Source: Eleusine coracana subsp. coracana (lineage: Eukaryota; Streptophyta; Magnoliopsida; Poales; Poaceae). Taken from it: a stretch of 64,000 bases of DNA. The notes beneath the pieces are model-generated. The model was given only the letters and a program-made list of their open reading frames with translations, searched no databases and was not told the DNA's origin. Both the position numbers and the translations under genes were made by a program. Positions within the stretch are counted from its first letter, which is position 1. Every line of letters begins with the position of its first letter. Location: positions 4,960,001 through 5,024,000 of the forward strand of contig CM064422.1 of NCBI GenBank assembly GCA_032690845.1, in the 5' to 3' direction. This document shows positions 1 through 11,500 of the stretch, in pieces.

Positions 1-397
1 TGTTGATATGTCACAACGAGTGCATTTGACAAAAGAGCCAAAGGTGAATATACAATGTCAAAAGAAGATCAAGTGGCTTGAACATAGGAAGTTATAAAAC
101 TTCATAAGTGGATGAACATCAAGCCTATATCATATGGACATTGCTCAAGCCAAAGGTATAATATTGGATATATATGTTCATTGATGGTTAATCAAATAAA
201 TATCCAAAATGATTAATTGCTTATGGAGTTGGCAACCCTCAAAAACAAGAATGAAGATGATATGAAGATGTTCCTATTTTACATAGATTTTCTAATTGCT
301 ATTGAGTATAGGAACATCGTACTATAAAGAGGGATGCAACTTTGGTAGTTTTGCTTATGTCTCGGTGCTCAAATTCATCCAATAACCTTTGGGGGAG
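1..397 (+). mobile_element. 3' internal end of an LTR retrotransposon (truncated by window edge)
   Basis: Non-coding internal sequence that ends in a purine-rich tract (TTTGGGGGAG, about 388-397) immediately before a TG that starts a long terminal repeat. That order (internal region, polypurine tract, TG...) is the standard 3' end of an LTR retrotransposon in plus orientation. The coding part and the 5' LTR lie left of the window, so the target duplication cannot be tested. The superfamily is not provable here. The style of the tract and of the LTR end resembles large grass Copia elements, which is inference. Confidence 0.6.
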
Positions 398-1594
398 TGT
401 TTATAAAATCTATGTGAGATTTTGGAGCTTGGTAATATTTGGATTGGATAGCCCTTTAAATTATCTTTTCGTAGAGTCCGAGATCACCTAAATCGGCCTC
501 CGGAGTCAAAAGTTATGGGCATTTCTCTATTGGTTGTCTGTCTATTTTTTTTTTTCAATTGGCAGTGCCGATCCGGCCATCGGCAGTGCCGATCCAGAAC
601 TCAACAGAACGTATTTTTCTTGCCCTCTGTGACTTCCTCATCGACAGTGCCGATCCGGGGACCGGCAGTACCGATGCGGGACGTCCAGAGCCCCAAACGG
701 CTAGTTTTTGAGCCTCTCTATTGGCAGTGCCGATCCGGGCATCGGCAGTGCCGATGCGGGGCGTCCAGAGGCCCAACGGCTAGTTTTTGAGCTCCTCCTA
801 TTTATACCCCCTTCGGTCCTAACGTTGGGGGTGCCAAAACACATCAAAGAAATATCCATTTGAGTCAAAAATTACCTCTCCACTCTCCATTGCTTAGTGC
901 TATATCTTGTGGGTGAGATTTGGTGAGAGATTGAGAGAGAAAGAGCAAAACTCCATTGTTGAGCACCTGAGCAAGCAAGCAATCATTGTGGCATTTATTA
1001 CTCTTGGGAATTCATCCCCTAGACGACAAGGCGTTGCCCGGTGAGCTCCCAAGCTTGTGGTGACCCGCGGGAAGTTTATGAAGGTTTCGATTGACCTCTA
1101 AAAGAAAAGGAATTAAGAGAAGAAAATTTGAGAAAAAGGGTTGAAAGAGACCCGATCAAATGTGACCGAGCCCCTCAACGAAGACGTAGGACTCGTTGAG
1201 GAGTCCGAACTTCGGTAAACAAATATTGTGTCTTTGTGTGCTCCTTTATTTACTTGTTACCTTTTCATGCTCTAGGGTTTGCTCTTGTATTTGCTTAAAT
1301 TACTAGATCTACTTGTGTAGCTTGTATCTAGTAGTTGCTATTTTGTTATAGTGCTTCATATTAATTGTTGTAGTCTTTCTATACTGCGAAACCAACTTAG
1401 ATTTACATTTGGGCGACTTTCTGTACCACTATTGGCACTGCCGATTGAGCATCGGCAGCAGCCATTGACACTGCCGATTGATCCCATTGGCACTGCCGAT
1501 CGTACTGATTCTTTGTGTTAAGTCTAATTTCACAGAAATTTATAGAATCGCCTATTCACCCCCCCCCCCTCTAGGCGACATCAAGGTCCTTTCA
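398..1594 (+). repeat. 3' LTR of the left-edge retrotransposon
   Basis: About 1.2 kb that begins TGTTTATAAAATC directly after the polypurine tract and ends in ...GGTCCTTTCA (TG...CA ends). A C-rich stretch precedes the end (1559-1569). A TATA-like TTTATA at 801-806 is a possible LTR promoter. The U3 part carries several copies of the near-palindrome ATCGGCAGTGCCGAT and variants (about 560-765), and variants recur near the 3' end (about 1433-1500). The second LTR needed for confirmation is outside the window. Confidence 0.6.
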
Positions 1595-3298
1595 GTGCGG
1601 GAATTACCGACCTCAGAACCGCGTTTAGAGTGCTATAAAAGGAGGGGGGCTTTAGCACTGCTAAAGTACTTAGAAAATAGGGAGAGAGTGAGGTAAAGTC
1701 TAAAAGAGTAGTGGGCATGTCCACCTCTTCTTCACGCTTGTACCTCGATGGATGCTTGCCATATTTAGTAAGACTTCATTATTCCTTTCTTGGTATTTAA
1801 GTTTTCTGTTTAAATAAGTTTTATACTTAGTTGCTTTGCTTACTCAGCACTCTATTTAATTAGAGATCTTAGTCTTATATCATCGTAGCTAAAGATTAAG
1901 TGAGTAATTGAAAGCATAGACGTAGTGTCTAGGTCGTAGGTTACCTTTGTTTATCGCATAGTATATGGATTGCTTGAGATATGCAGTAGGTGGTGATAGA
2001 CCTATATGTTATTTGAAATCCTCCATGTTCGGCTACGCAGTAGGCTCTTGTCCGGAATCGCACTGTAGATATAGGGGAAAATCAGATGCCCAATATAAGT
2101 AACCTAGTAGTACTCTTAGCTTGATTAGAACCTTATAACCATTAGAAATCTTTTCTACCCAAAATCACATTTATCTTAGTGTCCTTGGCCGAATTAGAAT
2201 AAAAAATTAAGCACATATGTTTCTTGTGGATTCGATAGCTTGGAATACTCCTGGCTGAAAGCTATTTTGGTATCCATACATTTGCAGATTTATTTTATTC
2301 TCGTTAAAATACCCATCAATCGCATAGATGCGCTGTCCAGAAACTTTATTGTCGCCCCTCAAGTAGCATTCATGATGGTAAAGATTCGTAGATTCCACTC
2401 ACACTTTTCTTTGGTGCACGTCGAAAAATAGAGCCGACGAGATGGAAGCAACTTAATATCACAATATATCTCTCCAAAGGAAGGAAGGAAGGAAGAAGAA
2501 GTAGAAGGGAATTTTCAGGTATGAAAACATGTACGTCTCCAGGGGTCTAATATAGGCACGGCTGCCCTCCAGAAGCCGTTTTCTCTCTAATTGCATCTAC
2601 TAATTAGCGATCAATAGCAAGAGTAGCATATTAACTCTAATTATAGTAATTAACCATGTATTAATTCTCTTGATTAATATAAAATAGTTCATATCATAGA
2701 GGATATAAGTGATAAAAAATCACTTAGACTCACAGACTTGCCACGCTACAGTCGGGTGTCACATCACAAGTCACACAGGACAATACGCTAAAAATCACGT
2801 ATGCACGTGTGTATGTACTTATAGCAATATTCTTTTTTTTTCTAATGCTTTCTTTATTCAGCTATGGGTAGAAGTGTTGTTATTTAAGTTGATATGTAAG
2901 GTCTATCACCACCTCAGACAATACGCTAAAAAACTAACAAGGTGGAACTAAAATCAACAACCATTAATTGCTTTAAATTTTCTTCTGAATGGATCACGTA
3001 AAAATATACCAAATAATAACATGGTGTTCTTGTGACAGAGACAAGGAAATTGTCTGAGGTAGAGAGAAGAAAAAAAAAACAGAGAAAGTCTGTTGCATCG
3101 TGATTCTATCTTCAGGGTTCTCCCTGCTTTTTTCCAAGCAACTTCCTCTCATTCGTGTTGACTTGTTGCGAGTGAGTTTTGATGCATGAGTGTGCTAGGT
3201 AGTCTAGTGTGCTGACGCCGCGCCCATGTATGATTTTTTTGGGTTTGTGTGGACGCGGTACTAATGCACGAATTTGTTTGGTTTGTGCCGGCGTTGTG
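1595..3298. other. Intergenic, no gene recognised
   Basis: AT-rich sequence with no convincing coding region; open frames here are short and lack family features. A TATA-like CTATAAAAGG near 1632 followed by a long non-coding leader suggests the remains of another LTR element, but no paired LTR is visible. At 2475-2500 there is a GGAAGGAA-type simple repeat. Confidence 0.4.
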
Positions 3299-3306
3299 GT
3301 TGTATA

Positions 3307-4964
3307 TAAGGTTAACATAACCGATCGGGCCGGTATAACCGGCCGGGCTCGGTTCAGCAGTTAACTGGTTAACCGGTGTAACCGGCCGGTTAGTCGGGCA
3401 AAAATTAATTTCGGCTGCCCACGGTCGCCGGTCGGTTAACCGTTTTACACAAATGGCAACAAAAATGAATAAAAATCAACTCACCCCATCTTTGAGTCTC
3501 CTTACGGCGACTTGAAAGTAAGGATTATCCGCCTTCCTACCGGGAATGCCTTCAATGTGGAACCATTTTGACCAAACCCTGCCAATTGCATTTTTTTCAG
3601 CCTTGCACTTTGTTGTCTATGGCCCAGTATCAATCCTAGTTTGAACCTTCTCCTTCGTTCCCCTTACGGACGTGGACCGTCTGAGCATACCTAGCAATCC
3701 GTCGCCGCCCTGAGGTTGAGATGAACCACCTCCATGCTCGTATTGCCCACCTTGATCACGAACACGTCTCACATATGCCTCCTCCTCTCGACACATATCC
3801 ATTGCATGCTGCAACATCTCATCCTCATCATCATTAATATCATGGACCACATGTCCTTCTCTAGCAACTTCCTCCCTTCTCAAATTATCCCGTTGTATGT
3901 CTTTCTTTCTTGCCACAATTCTATCCAGCTCACGACGATAGTAGTCACGAACATCTGGTGGAATATTACTACAATATATCACGTTACCACCTCTTCCTGC
4001 TAAATGATGCTTGAATCGATTTGCACCACCCCCTTTTTTGAAATCTTGCAATACTTGCATGACCATCCTGGAAATTGGTTTACACCATGCTCCCACATAC
4101 CATCACTTTGATTACGGTCTGTCATATTCATCCTACATAAACATATATAATTTATTACTTCAATATTATAATTATAATAAACTCTAATATTGTACATATT
4201 TACTACCATATTTGCTATCTATATTCTCTATGCTTTCAATTCCTACATGGCTACCTAAATTAACTACATACTTATAACTTGCCTACCTAAATTTACTATG
4301 AATCTATGAATAATATAGATTACCTAAAAAAAAAGAAAAAAAAACTTGCCTTACTACGGCGCGGCTAACCGGAGTCTTCTGGCGGTTAACCGCGCGATGC
4401 CGCCAGTTAACCGACCTAACCGGCCGGCTAACCGACCGCAACCCGAGCCGCAGATCTCCACATCGAGGTCGGCTAGCCGACCGGCTATTCGCTCCGGCCG
4501 GGCGGTTAACCGGGAGAGGCGGGCGGCTAGCCGGGGTGCCTCTTGTCTCGGCCGGATGCGCCCGCCGACGCTCACTGTGGCTGACGGTAGCGGCGATTCC
4601 AGCGACGATTGGGGGCGGCAACTCGGGGCGGACGCGTGCGAGGTAGAGTTGTGGGCACGGGAGCGTTCGGATGGGTGGATTCCAGAGGATAAGGTATGGT
4701 TTTTTTTTTCTTTTCTTTTCTTTTATTTCCATCATTTTTTTCAATGTCAAATGACCTCGGATTTAGATGTTCTCTTCACCATAAATATTCATTTCATCTC
4801 TAGTTTTTTATCAAATTTTTCATACAAATTTTTTCAAATTTCAAAAATATTCAAATTCGAACCGGGGGTTAACCGGCCAACCGGTGTAACCGGACCGCAC
4901 TGGTTATCCGGCGGTCCGGTTAACCGGGTTAACCGGCCGGTTAACTCCGGTTATGTCAACCCTG
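3307..4964 (-). mobile_element. hAT-superfamily transposon, non-autonomous, with 8-bp TSD
   Basis: A 1,658-bp element with imperfect 17-bp terminal inverted repeats: TAAGGTTAACATAACCG on the left, and CAGGGTTGACATAACCG as the reverse complement of the right end (14 of 17 identical). It is flanked by a perfect 8-bp duplication, GTTGTATA, at 3299-3306 and 4965-4972. Eight-base duplications and CAGGG-type ends are hAT hallmarks. Both ends are packed with GGTTAACC, CCGGTTAACC and related palindromes (3320-3440, 4360-4530, 4860-4950), likely transposase-binding subterminal motifs. Inside on the minus strand lies a broken piece of a BED-finger transposase. It cannot be autonomous because the catalytic and dimerisation parts are missing. 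Confidence 0.88.
3617..4209 (-). pseudogene. hAT transposase N-terminal fragment (BED-type zinc finger), frameshifted
   Basis: Two overlapping minus-strand frames together look like the start of a plant hAT transposase. The upstream frame (to 4209) carries WEHGVN followed by a CxxC pair (CKYC). The downstream frame (to 3617) carries GGGANRFKHHLAG and then a Cys, followed by PPDVRDYYR. CxxC followed by H and C in this arrangement is the BED zinc finger seen in plant hAT proteins. The frames part near 4036, at a C/T homopolymer, which implies a one-base frameshift. The DDE catalytic core and the C-terminal hATC dimerisation region are absent. The remaining C-terminal part is charged and Gly-rich and is not assignable. 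Confidence 0.75.
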
Positions 4965-5144
4965 GTTGTATATCAATTTTGTTGGTTTGACCGTACGCCG
5001 TAGGCGTGCGTGACTTTTTCCTTTTTAGATTTTGACTGCTTGGGGCTTGGGTAGTATGTTTTTTGGGTCGGGCTAATTAAAGAACAAAGCTTGCAGGGCG
5101 CGTGGAGGTTAAGTCAGTGGTTGGATCCAGCTTTAAAGTGCTAA

Positions 5145-5772
5145 GGCTGACTCCAACGGGTCACTCATATAGTGACCCAAACCCAAAATAGGTCTAAAAT
5201 TTTAAAAACGGTTTTCAACAGAGGACCTAAACCCGAGACCCATTTTGGGAAACGGCTGGGTCACAACTCACAAATGGGGCCCCTACCTCCGCGACCCAGC
5301 GCGCTCCGCCTCCACCAACGCCAGGTGAGCACGGAGCAGCGGCGCGGGCGAGCGCGGAAGGGCGGCGCGGCCAGGCAAGCGCGGACCAGCGCGGAAGGGC
5401 GACGCGGCCAAGCGAGGGCGCGCGAGTGCAGAGCGGCGGTGGCCGGGAGAGCTCGAGGCCAGGGCGGCGGCGGCCGGGCAAGCTCGAGGCGCAGCCAGGC
5501 GAGCGCGCGCGAGTGCGGAGCGGCGGCGGCCGGCCGGGCGAGGTCCAGGCGGGGTCGGCGGCGGCCGGGCAAGCTCGAGGCAGGGTCGACGGCGGCCGGG
5601 TGAGGTAGGGGCAGCGGCCGGGCAGCTCGAAGCAGCGGCGGATGGCGAGCTCAAGATGTAAAATGGGGAGTCTGTTGGAGATGAAGCTTTTTGAGTCTTG
5701 TTTCTTCAGGCTTGAGAAGACCTATTAGGTGTTTTGGGTCTTCAATTTTGGTCTTCACTGTTGGAGATAGCC
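5145..5772. mobile_element. PIF/Harbinger-like non-autonomous element, TSD TAA
   Basis: A 628-bp segment with inverted ends GGCTGACTCCAAC (left) and GTTGGAGATAGCC (right; reverse complement GGCTATCTCCAAC), flanked by the trinucleotide TAA at 5142-5144 and 5773-5775. A 3-bp TWA-type duplication fits the PIF/Harbinger superfamily. The subterminal parts are related in inverted orientation (for example AAACCCAAAATAGG on the left, and TTGGTCTTCACTGTTGG on the right). The middle (about 5285-5650) is strikingly GC-rich low-complexity sequence with no recognisable gene, so the open frames there are compositional artefacts. Confidence 0.65.
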
Positions 5773-5775
5773 TAA

Positions 5776-8121
5776 TAAGACGGTACTCGGTGATGGAAGG
5801 AGAACAGGATTGACTATTTTGTATAACGGGTGCTCAGTGAAGGGAGAGGGCATTGTGGAGGGCGTAGGTGGAGTTCCGTCGTGCTGGTGGTCTCTGCAGA
5901 AAGCGTAGCAACAATGGTGGAAGGAGCTATAAATGGTAGCTTTCTCGGTGGCGAGTTTATTTTGCTTTGATCATACTGGGCAGCCGTTTTCTACCCTCTT
6001 CTTGATGTTGGGTGGACTTCTTCTTGTTGAGCGATGTCAGCATGGGAGAAATGGCTTAGTTTTTGTAATTGTTTTTATTTTTGGTGTCTTTTCCTGGGTG
6101 GTTGTGTCAGGAAATGGTCCAAGAGTTGCAGAGACGTTACATGCTCCGTTCGCTGAAATAAAACTTTGTGATACGATATATGATTTGGTTTAGATGAAGG
6201 GGAGGATGGCCGTACGGTTCTAACAGTGTTCGAGTGTTTCTACATGTTGAGGGGATGTTTTTTAATAGAGCTTTTTTTTCAAGACTCCAAAAGGTACCAC
6301 GTACTAGAGGTACCAAACACAAGGATATAATTGGCATATTGCTGAAAAATGACTCCGAACTAGCTCGGTCAATCTGCTAAATTCTCCGGTCACCCATGTG
6401 TGTGTATGGTAGAGCTGCTTATTCCTGCATCGAGGCCTGCCAAATTGTTCGTGCCCCACCTCGCCGTGTTTAGATGAGGGCCAGCTCGACTGCTCCGTCG
6501 AGGTCCACAGGCCCCATCGCAGAAGGATGTCCTCTGCAACACCGTCGGCGAGGAAAAAGCCTGAAAGTTGCAAGGAGAGAAGCTATCCAAACAAGTGAAT
6601 TGAAAGTAAATTGTCTAGCCCTTTGTTTAGCTGTTTGGTGCAATAGAATCCCAGTTTTGGCTGTCTCTTCTCAGCCGCAACCAGCTAAGGCATTCGTCCT
6701 CGCCCCGAAACTAAAGTAGTTGGTTCCTCCTACTCCCTAGCACCATGCTGCACAGCCGAAGCAAGGGAACAACGTCTTGAGAAGCACTTTACCGTCGTTC
6801 TTGGCCGCTATCCAGTCAAGACTTGCATTTGTTAGAGCATTTCGACTAAGATGCTCATATCTGCATCGATATAAATAAAGTAAATATAATTAAGAGGAAA
6901 AAAGAGTATAGTGCGGATAGCTCCGCCCCTGGGTTCAACCTTCAGGGCACCCCTTCTTCTGTATCTTCCCGACGAGTTGCTTGAGAACTGCCCCACTCCT
7001 ATTAGGCTTGTTGGGCGGTGTTGACCTCTTGGGTGTGAGCTTGGTGCACTTCCAGGTAGGGGTGCTAATGGGTCTAGAATTTTGAGCTAGCAAAGTTGGG
7101 GGTAAAAAGGTCCGGGCCAAAAAATAAATTATTTTTTGACTTAAATTATAAAAAGGTCAAAAAGAGCCTTTCTAGGGTCCGTGGATCGCGACCCATTACC
7201 ACCTCTACTTCCAGGAGCTCTTGTGGTGGAAATCAGAGAGGACAACAACAGAAAAATCAAGATTCCCACGGCTCATCGTTGTACGCTCTGGCATAGTGGC
7301 ATAACTCATCGATGGTGCGCCTCTTCAAGCTCCTAGCTGCCGGCGAAGAAGGTAGTGATCCCGTGCGCTCGTGTGTTAGAGAGTTACAAAAATACTCTTC
7401 ATTACAGGAGCTCTTCCATCGATACTATCTTGGGTCTGTTGGTACCTGCATTTTTGAGCCATTAGATGTACTAAATCAGACGGTTTAAAATGTGGTACCT
7501 CTAGTACCTAGTATCTTTTTTGGAGCATTGAAAAAAGACTCCCATCAATTGGTGGTCGCATGAGAAGGAACAGAGAGGAGGGTCAGTGATCAAACAACCC
7601 AAAGAAAAACGTAGGCCCAAGCGAGCAAAGCGAGTCAAAGAACGAATTCCAACACAATAGGCGTGCAACACTCTGTCCACAACCTTACATGCCAGAGTAG
7701 GACTGGGCAGCTACGCGCCGGAGTACAGGACGGATTAGTATATAGATATATAGATATGGCCATTATCACGTGGCGGCTGAGAGAAGATCACAACATGGTG
7801 ATGGCAAGAAGATGCAAACAGTGAGCTGAGCACGACCAACAAATGATGTGGGATCCACGCACCGATCCCGTGCTCTCGTCCCATTTTTCTTCCGTATTAT
7901 TTCTCTTTTAACGTGGGGTCTTTCGTCATGGACTATCCCATCCATCTGTTTTTTTTTTATATCCCATCACAATTCAATCATCGAGCCTTTTAGGTCTGTC
8001 AAGTATCCATGCACGAGCTTATAATTAGTCACAGTCAGATCATTGATTGTCGGCGTGTGCGAGTATAGTTTGATGTCATCTTGCCGCACTAGAGTTATTG
8101 TACGAAAGCAGCTGGCGGCCC
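5776..8121. other. Intergenic, mosaic of unassigned repeats
   Basis: No gene supported. The part 5880-6195 ends in GCTGAAATAAAAC and could be a non-LTR element tail, but no reverse transcriptase is present. Around 6800-7300 there are short repeated-looking stretches without protein similarity that I can recognise. At 7738-7757 lies a short TATAGATA-type simple repeat. Inverted GGTACC-containing arms at 6283-6314 and 7493-7526 are listed separately. Confidence 0.35.
6283..7526. repeat. Inverted repeat arms (possible MITE ends)
   Basis: The left arm 6283-6314 (GACTCCAAAAGGTACCAC, then GTACTAGAGGTACCA) matches the reverse complement of 7493-7526 (GCTCCAAAAAAGATACTAGG, then TACTAGAGGTACCA). The arms are 1.2 kb apart. 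Either this is a single element with these termini, or two related MITE copies lie in opposite orientation. No target duplication was found. Confidence 0.4.
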
Positions 8122-8198
8122 CTATTCACTCGGCAGGCTCACAACAAGCTTGGTGAAGTTCTCGTGCGACGAGGCCCCCTCAATCTCAAGATTTGTCG
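8122..8198 (-). pseudogene. UGT C-terminal relic (third cluster member)
   Basis: Read on the minus strand, this gives GASSHENFTKLVVSL and ends at a TAG. It matches the very C-terminus of the two intact UGTs of this cluster (GGSSYENFNKFVDLLRE and GGSSHVNFAKFVSLLKE), where the conserved GxSSxxNFxKFV motif closes the protein. A stop codon lies just upstream in the same frame and the rest of the gene is missing. It is therefore a decayed 3' remnant of a third tandem glycosyltransferase, 385 bp downstream of the nearest intact copy. Confidence 0.7.
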
Positions 8199-8582
8199 TT
8201 CAAGTTCCTCATGAGTGTTAGGGTGAGTAATAATTTACGTGCATCTGTGCTTCCATATGTATTATTGCTTTTGGTAAAAACGGAACAAACATTCACAGTT
8301 AGGTTCAAGCGTAGTACTGTATATACGAACATTGACTAGAAACTGTCATCAATAAAACTAAAAATATGGCTATTTATATTTTGCTATATTATGCTATTTG
8401 TGTACAGCATGCGGCAACACACTTTTATCGAGGAATTCAGAAGTCGTGACCGGGTGTTTAACATGGTGCAACTCTGGTGTCGCGAGATAATAAAATACAG
8501 AATTGAAGGTATCAGTTCGCAAGACTTCCACCACACTCCTCCAATGGAAACAGAGCATCCCTGGCAGAGAGCAAGCAGTAGC

Positions 8583-11500
8583 TCATTCACGCAAGAGATC
8601 GACGAACTTATTGAAATTCTCATACGAGGACCCGCCCTTCTCGCTGAGGCAGTTGCGGGCGGCATCCTTGAGCGTCCGTGCTCTCTCCGCGATCCCCTGG
8701 TCACCGATGACCTGATCCACTTTGCTGCTGACCTCCTCCTTCGTTACGATGCCATTGTCACCATGCGACACCTCCAATCCAGTCCTCCATATGTCGCAGA
8801 TGTAGCTCCGGTCCAGGTGTTGGTCGCAGAAGTATGGCCAGCACACGAACGGCACGCCGTTCCTCACCCCCTCCATCGTCGAGTTCCAACCGCAGTGCGA
8901 CACGAAGCACGCCACGGCGCGGTGCGCCAGGACCTGTCCACCGACACAAGTAATAATTAGTACTACTAGAACCGATGCATCACCAACAAATGCATCAGCA
9001 TCGGAACAGTTTAATAAGGCAGGATTTGTCTCGTCACCTTCTGCTGGGGACACCAGCGTACGATCATGCCTCTGCCGGCGACACGGCCCTGGAACTCGTC
9101 GAACCACGCCTTGCTGAGGCCGCCGGTCGTGAAGTCCGGGCGCACCACCCACAGGAACGGCCGCCCGGTGAGTTCCAGCCCGAGAGCGAGCTCCTCGAAC
9201 TGGCGTTGGTCGAAGATGGTCAAGCTCCCGAACGCCACGTAGACGACGGACCTGTCGGGCTGCGCGTCGAGCCACTGCAGGCTCCGCGCGTCCTCCGACA
9301 GGAACTGCCCGACGGGCTTCCTGAGCTCGCCGTCTGCGAACAGCGGGCCGATGGACAGGATGTTGGGGAAGTGCTCGAATGCCGCAGGCTCCGCGTCGAG
9401 GAAGGAATTGCAGATGATGATGTCTGCAAATCTGATCGTCGCCTGGACGTTCTCGGACAACAAATTGTAGACGACCTCCTGCCCTTCCGGGGCGCCGTCG
9501 ATACTCCATGGCATCTGCGACGGGCAGATCTTTGGCATCCCCGGGAGGAGCTCGAACGAGCCGTGCCGCTTCGCTGAGCCTGCATTTGTTTTATTACATA
9601 TAGGGATGGGTACAATGCAGCTTGGCAATGGCAGATAATAATGCAAAGGCAGAACACCTGCCATTTACCTTAAAAAATAATAAAATGAATGAAGCAGCTG
9701 TTGGAGATATGCCCAAGAGACAATACGGATTTGATCCGTATGTGAGCGTCATACGGATATTGATCCGTGTGAGGAATTAATCCACTAATGGGCCAACTAG
9801 TCGAGGCCCATTAGAAGGGTCTATTTAAATGGAGGAGGGGCTTAGAGCGCAGGTGATTCCACCAGTCCTTAACCCTAGCCGCCGTGCTCCTCTTACTCGC
9901 CCACAAAACCCTAACCGTGTTGCCGGTGCTAGCACGCCGCGCACGGTACTCCAACCCCGTACGTGTGAATACCGCGAAGAGGCGCTGCTGCTGCTGCGGT
10001 GCCGACGGCTGGACTAGAAGGAGACGATTGACGTGATCGACTACTTCCTCTACATCAACGCGCGACTACGTTGGATCGAGCTGCTCCAACATTCGCTTCC
10101 GCTCCGCCTGCGCGTCTAGTGGTAACGATCCATGATCCTCTCTTGCAAGGTTTCCTGGTTGAACGGTAGAAATTTTATATGCTATCGTAGCCTACCCGTT
10201 CCCCTACAGTGGCATCAGAGCCGACCTTGTGTAGTTTGTGATCTAGATCTTGTGCATATAGTTGATATGTTGATGTACTAGATGAGATCTATTACATGTT
10301 TTGTGTTCGGATTGATTAGATCAATGATGATAGGGAGGTTCATAAGGTAATGGGCGGATAGCAATACATGCATCATTGATTTATTTGTGTTCCTTCTCCG
10401 TGCGCGCGCGACTTGTCCCTACCGGCTGGAATCACCATCGGGACTAACTGCGTGCGCCAGTAGAGGAGCCAATAGTATCATAATCATGTACCGCAGTCTA
10501 CTCATGAAAACCTAATGGAAAACAAAGTCATTGTGAATGACTCAAAATCGGGCAAATATGATTTTCCCGATAGGATTTCCATTGTGATTTTATAGATACG
10601 ATCTGTGAAATCCTGTGAGGTTTCAGGGCGCTGCCCTGAGACCCGCGGGGGGTGGCTTTGTTTGCGTGCAGGCTAGCTGAAAACGGTTCTGTCAGTCCTC
10701 ATGTGATCAAAATGATTGGTTACATTGAGAATCTGGAGAAACTTGGTGCTGCTCTACATCCTGATTTGGCCACAGATGTGATTCTCCAGTCGCTTCCTGC
10801 AAGCTATGAGCCTTTCATTTTGAACTTTTAAATGAATAGCTTAGAGAAGACATTGGCTGAGTTGCATGGGATGCTTAAGACAGCTGAGGCAAGCATCAAA
10901 AAATCTGGTCCAAGTCAAGTTAACTTGGTTCAAAAGGATAGCAAGAAACGAAAGCGCAAGACTAAGGCTAAGGCTACAGATCAGATCTCTAGCACTAAGA
11001 CTAAGCCTGCAGCAGCTCCTAAGCCTAAACCGGCGGGTGGTGATCCTTGTTTTCACTGCAAGAAACCCGGTCATTGGAAGAGGAATTGCAAGCTTTATCT
11101 GGAAGAGCTGAAGAAGAAGGGTGGAGACACTTCTAATTCATGTATCAATGTTATTGAAATTAATAATGTTGCTACATGTCCTTATGATTCATGGGTATTT
11201 GATACCGGATCGATGATTCATACTTGCAAATCGTTGCAGGGGCTTAAAGAAGCAAGGAAATGTGCAAAAGGCGAGGTGGATGCTCGCGTCGGCAATGGTG
11301 CAAAGTTTGCTGCGTTGGCCGTCGGAACTTATCCACTTTCATTACCATCAGGATTAGTTTTGGAGTTAAATAATTGTTATTATATTCCCGCCTTAGGAAA
11401 AAACATTATTTCTTCAAAATGTTTGGAGGAAGATGATGGTTATGAGGTCATAATAAGGAACAAGTGTTGTTCCATTTATTTGAATAATATTCTCTATGGT

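Noticed and set aside
2207..2431. Short ORFs on both strands at 2.2-2.4 kb
   Set aside because: About 63 codons each, overlapping in opposite directions, AT-rich, with no family features.
4346..4990. Open frames of 148-214 codons inside the hAT element's right end
   Set aside because: They are translations of the repeated GGTTAACC/GGCTAGCC array on both strands and have no protein-like composition.
5172..5654. Several overlapping Arg/Ala-rich frames on both strands
   Set aside because: Low-complexity GC-rich DNA is open in most frames; no conserved domain, and it lies inside a MITE-like element.
8391..8960. Plus-strand 189-codon frame over the UGT
   Set aside because: Antisense shadow of UGT exon 3; the minus-strand reading gives the PSPG box.
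9829..10017. 62-aa ORF in each Copia LTR
   Set aside because: Identical frames at 9829 and 15315 are just LTR sequence; no known LTR-encoded protein.
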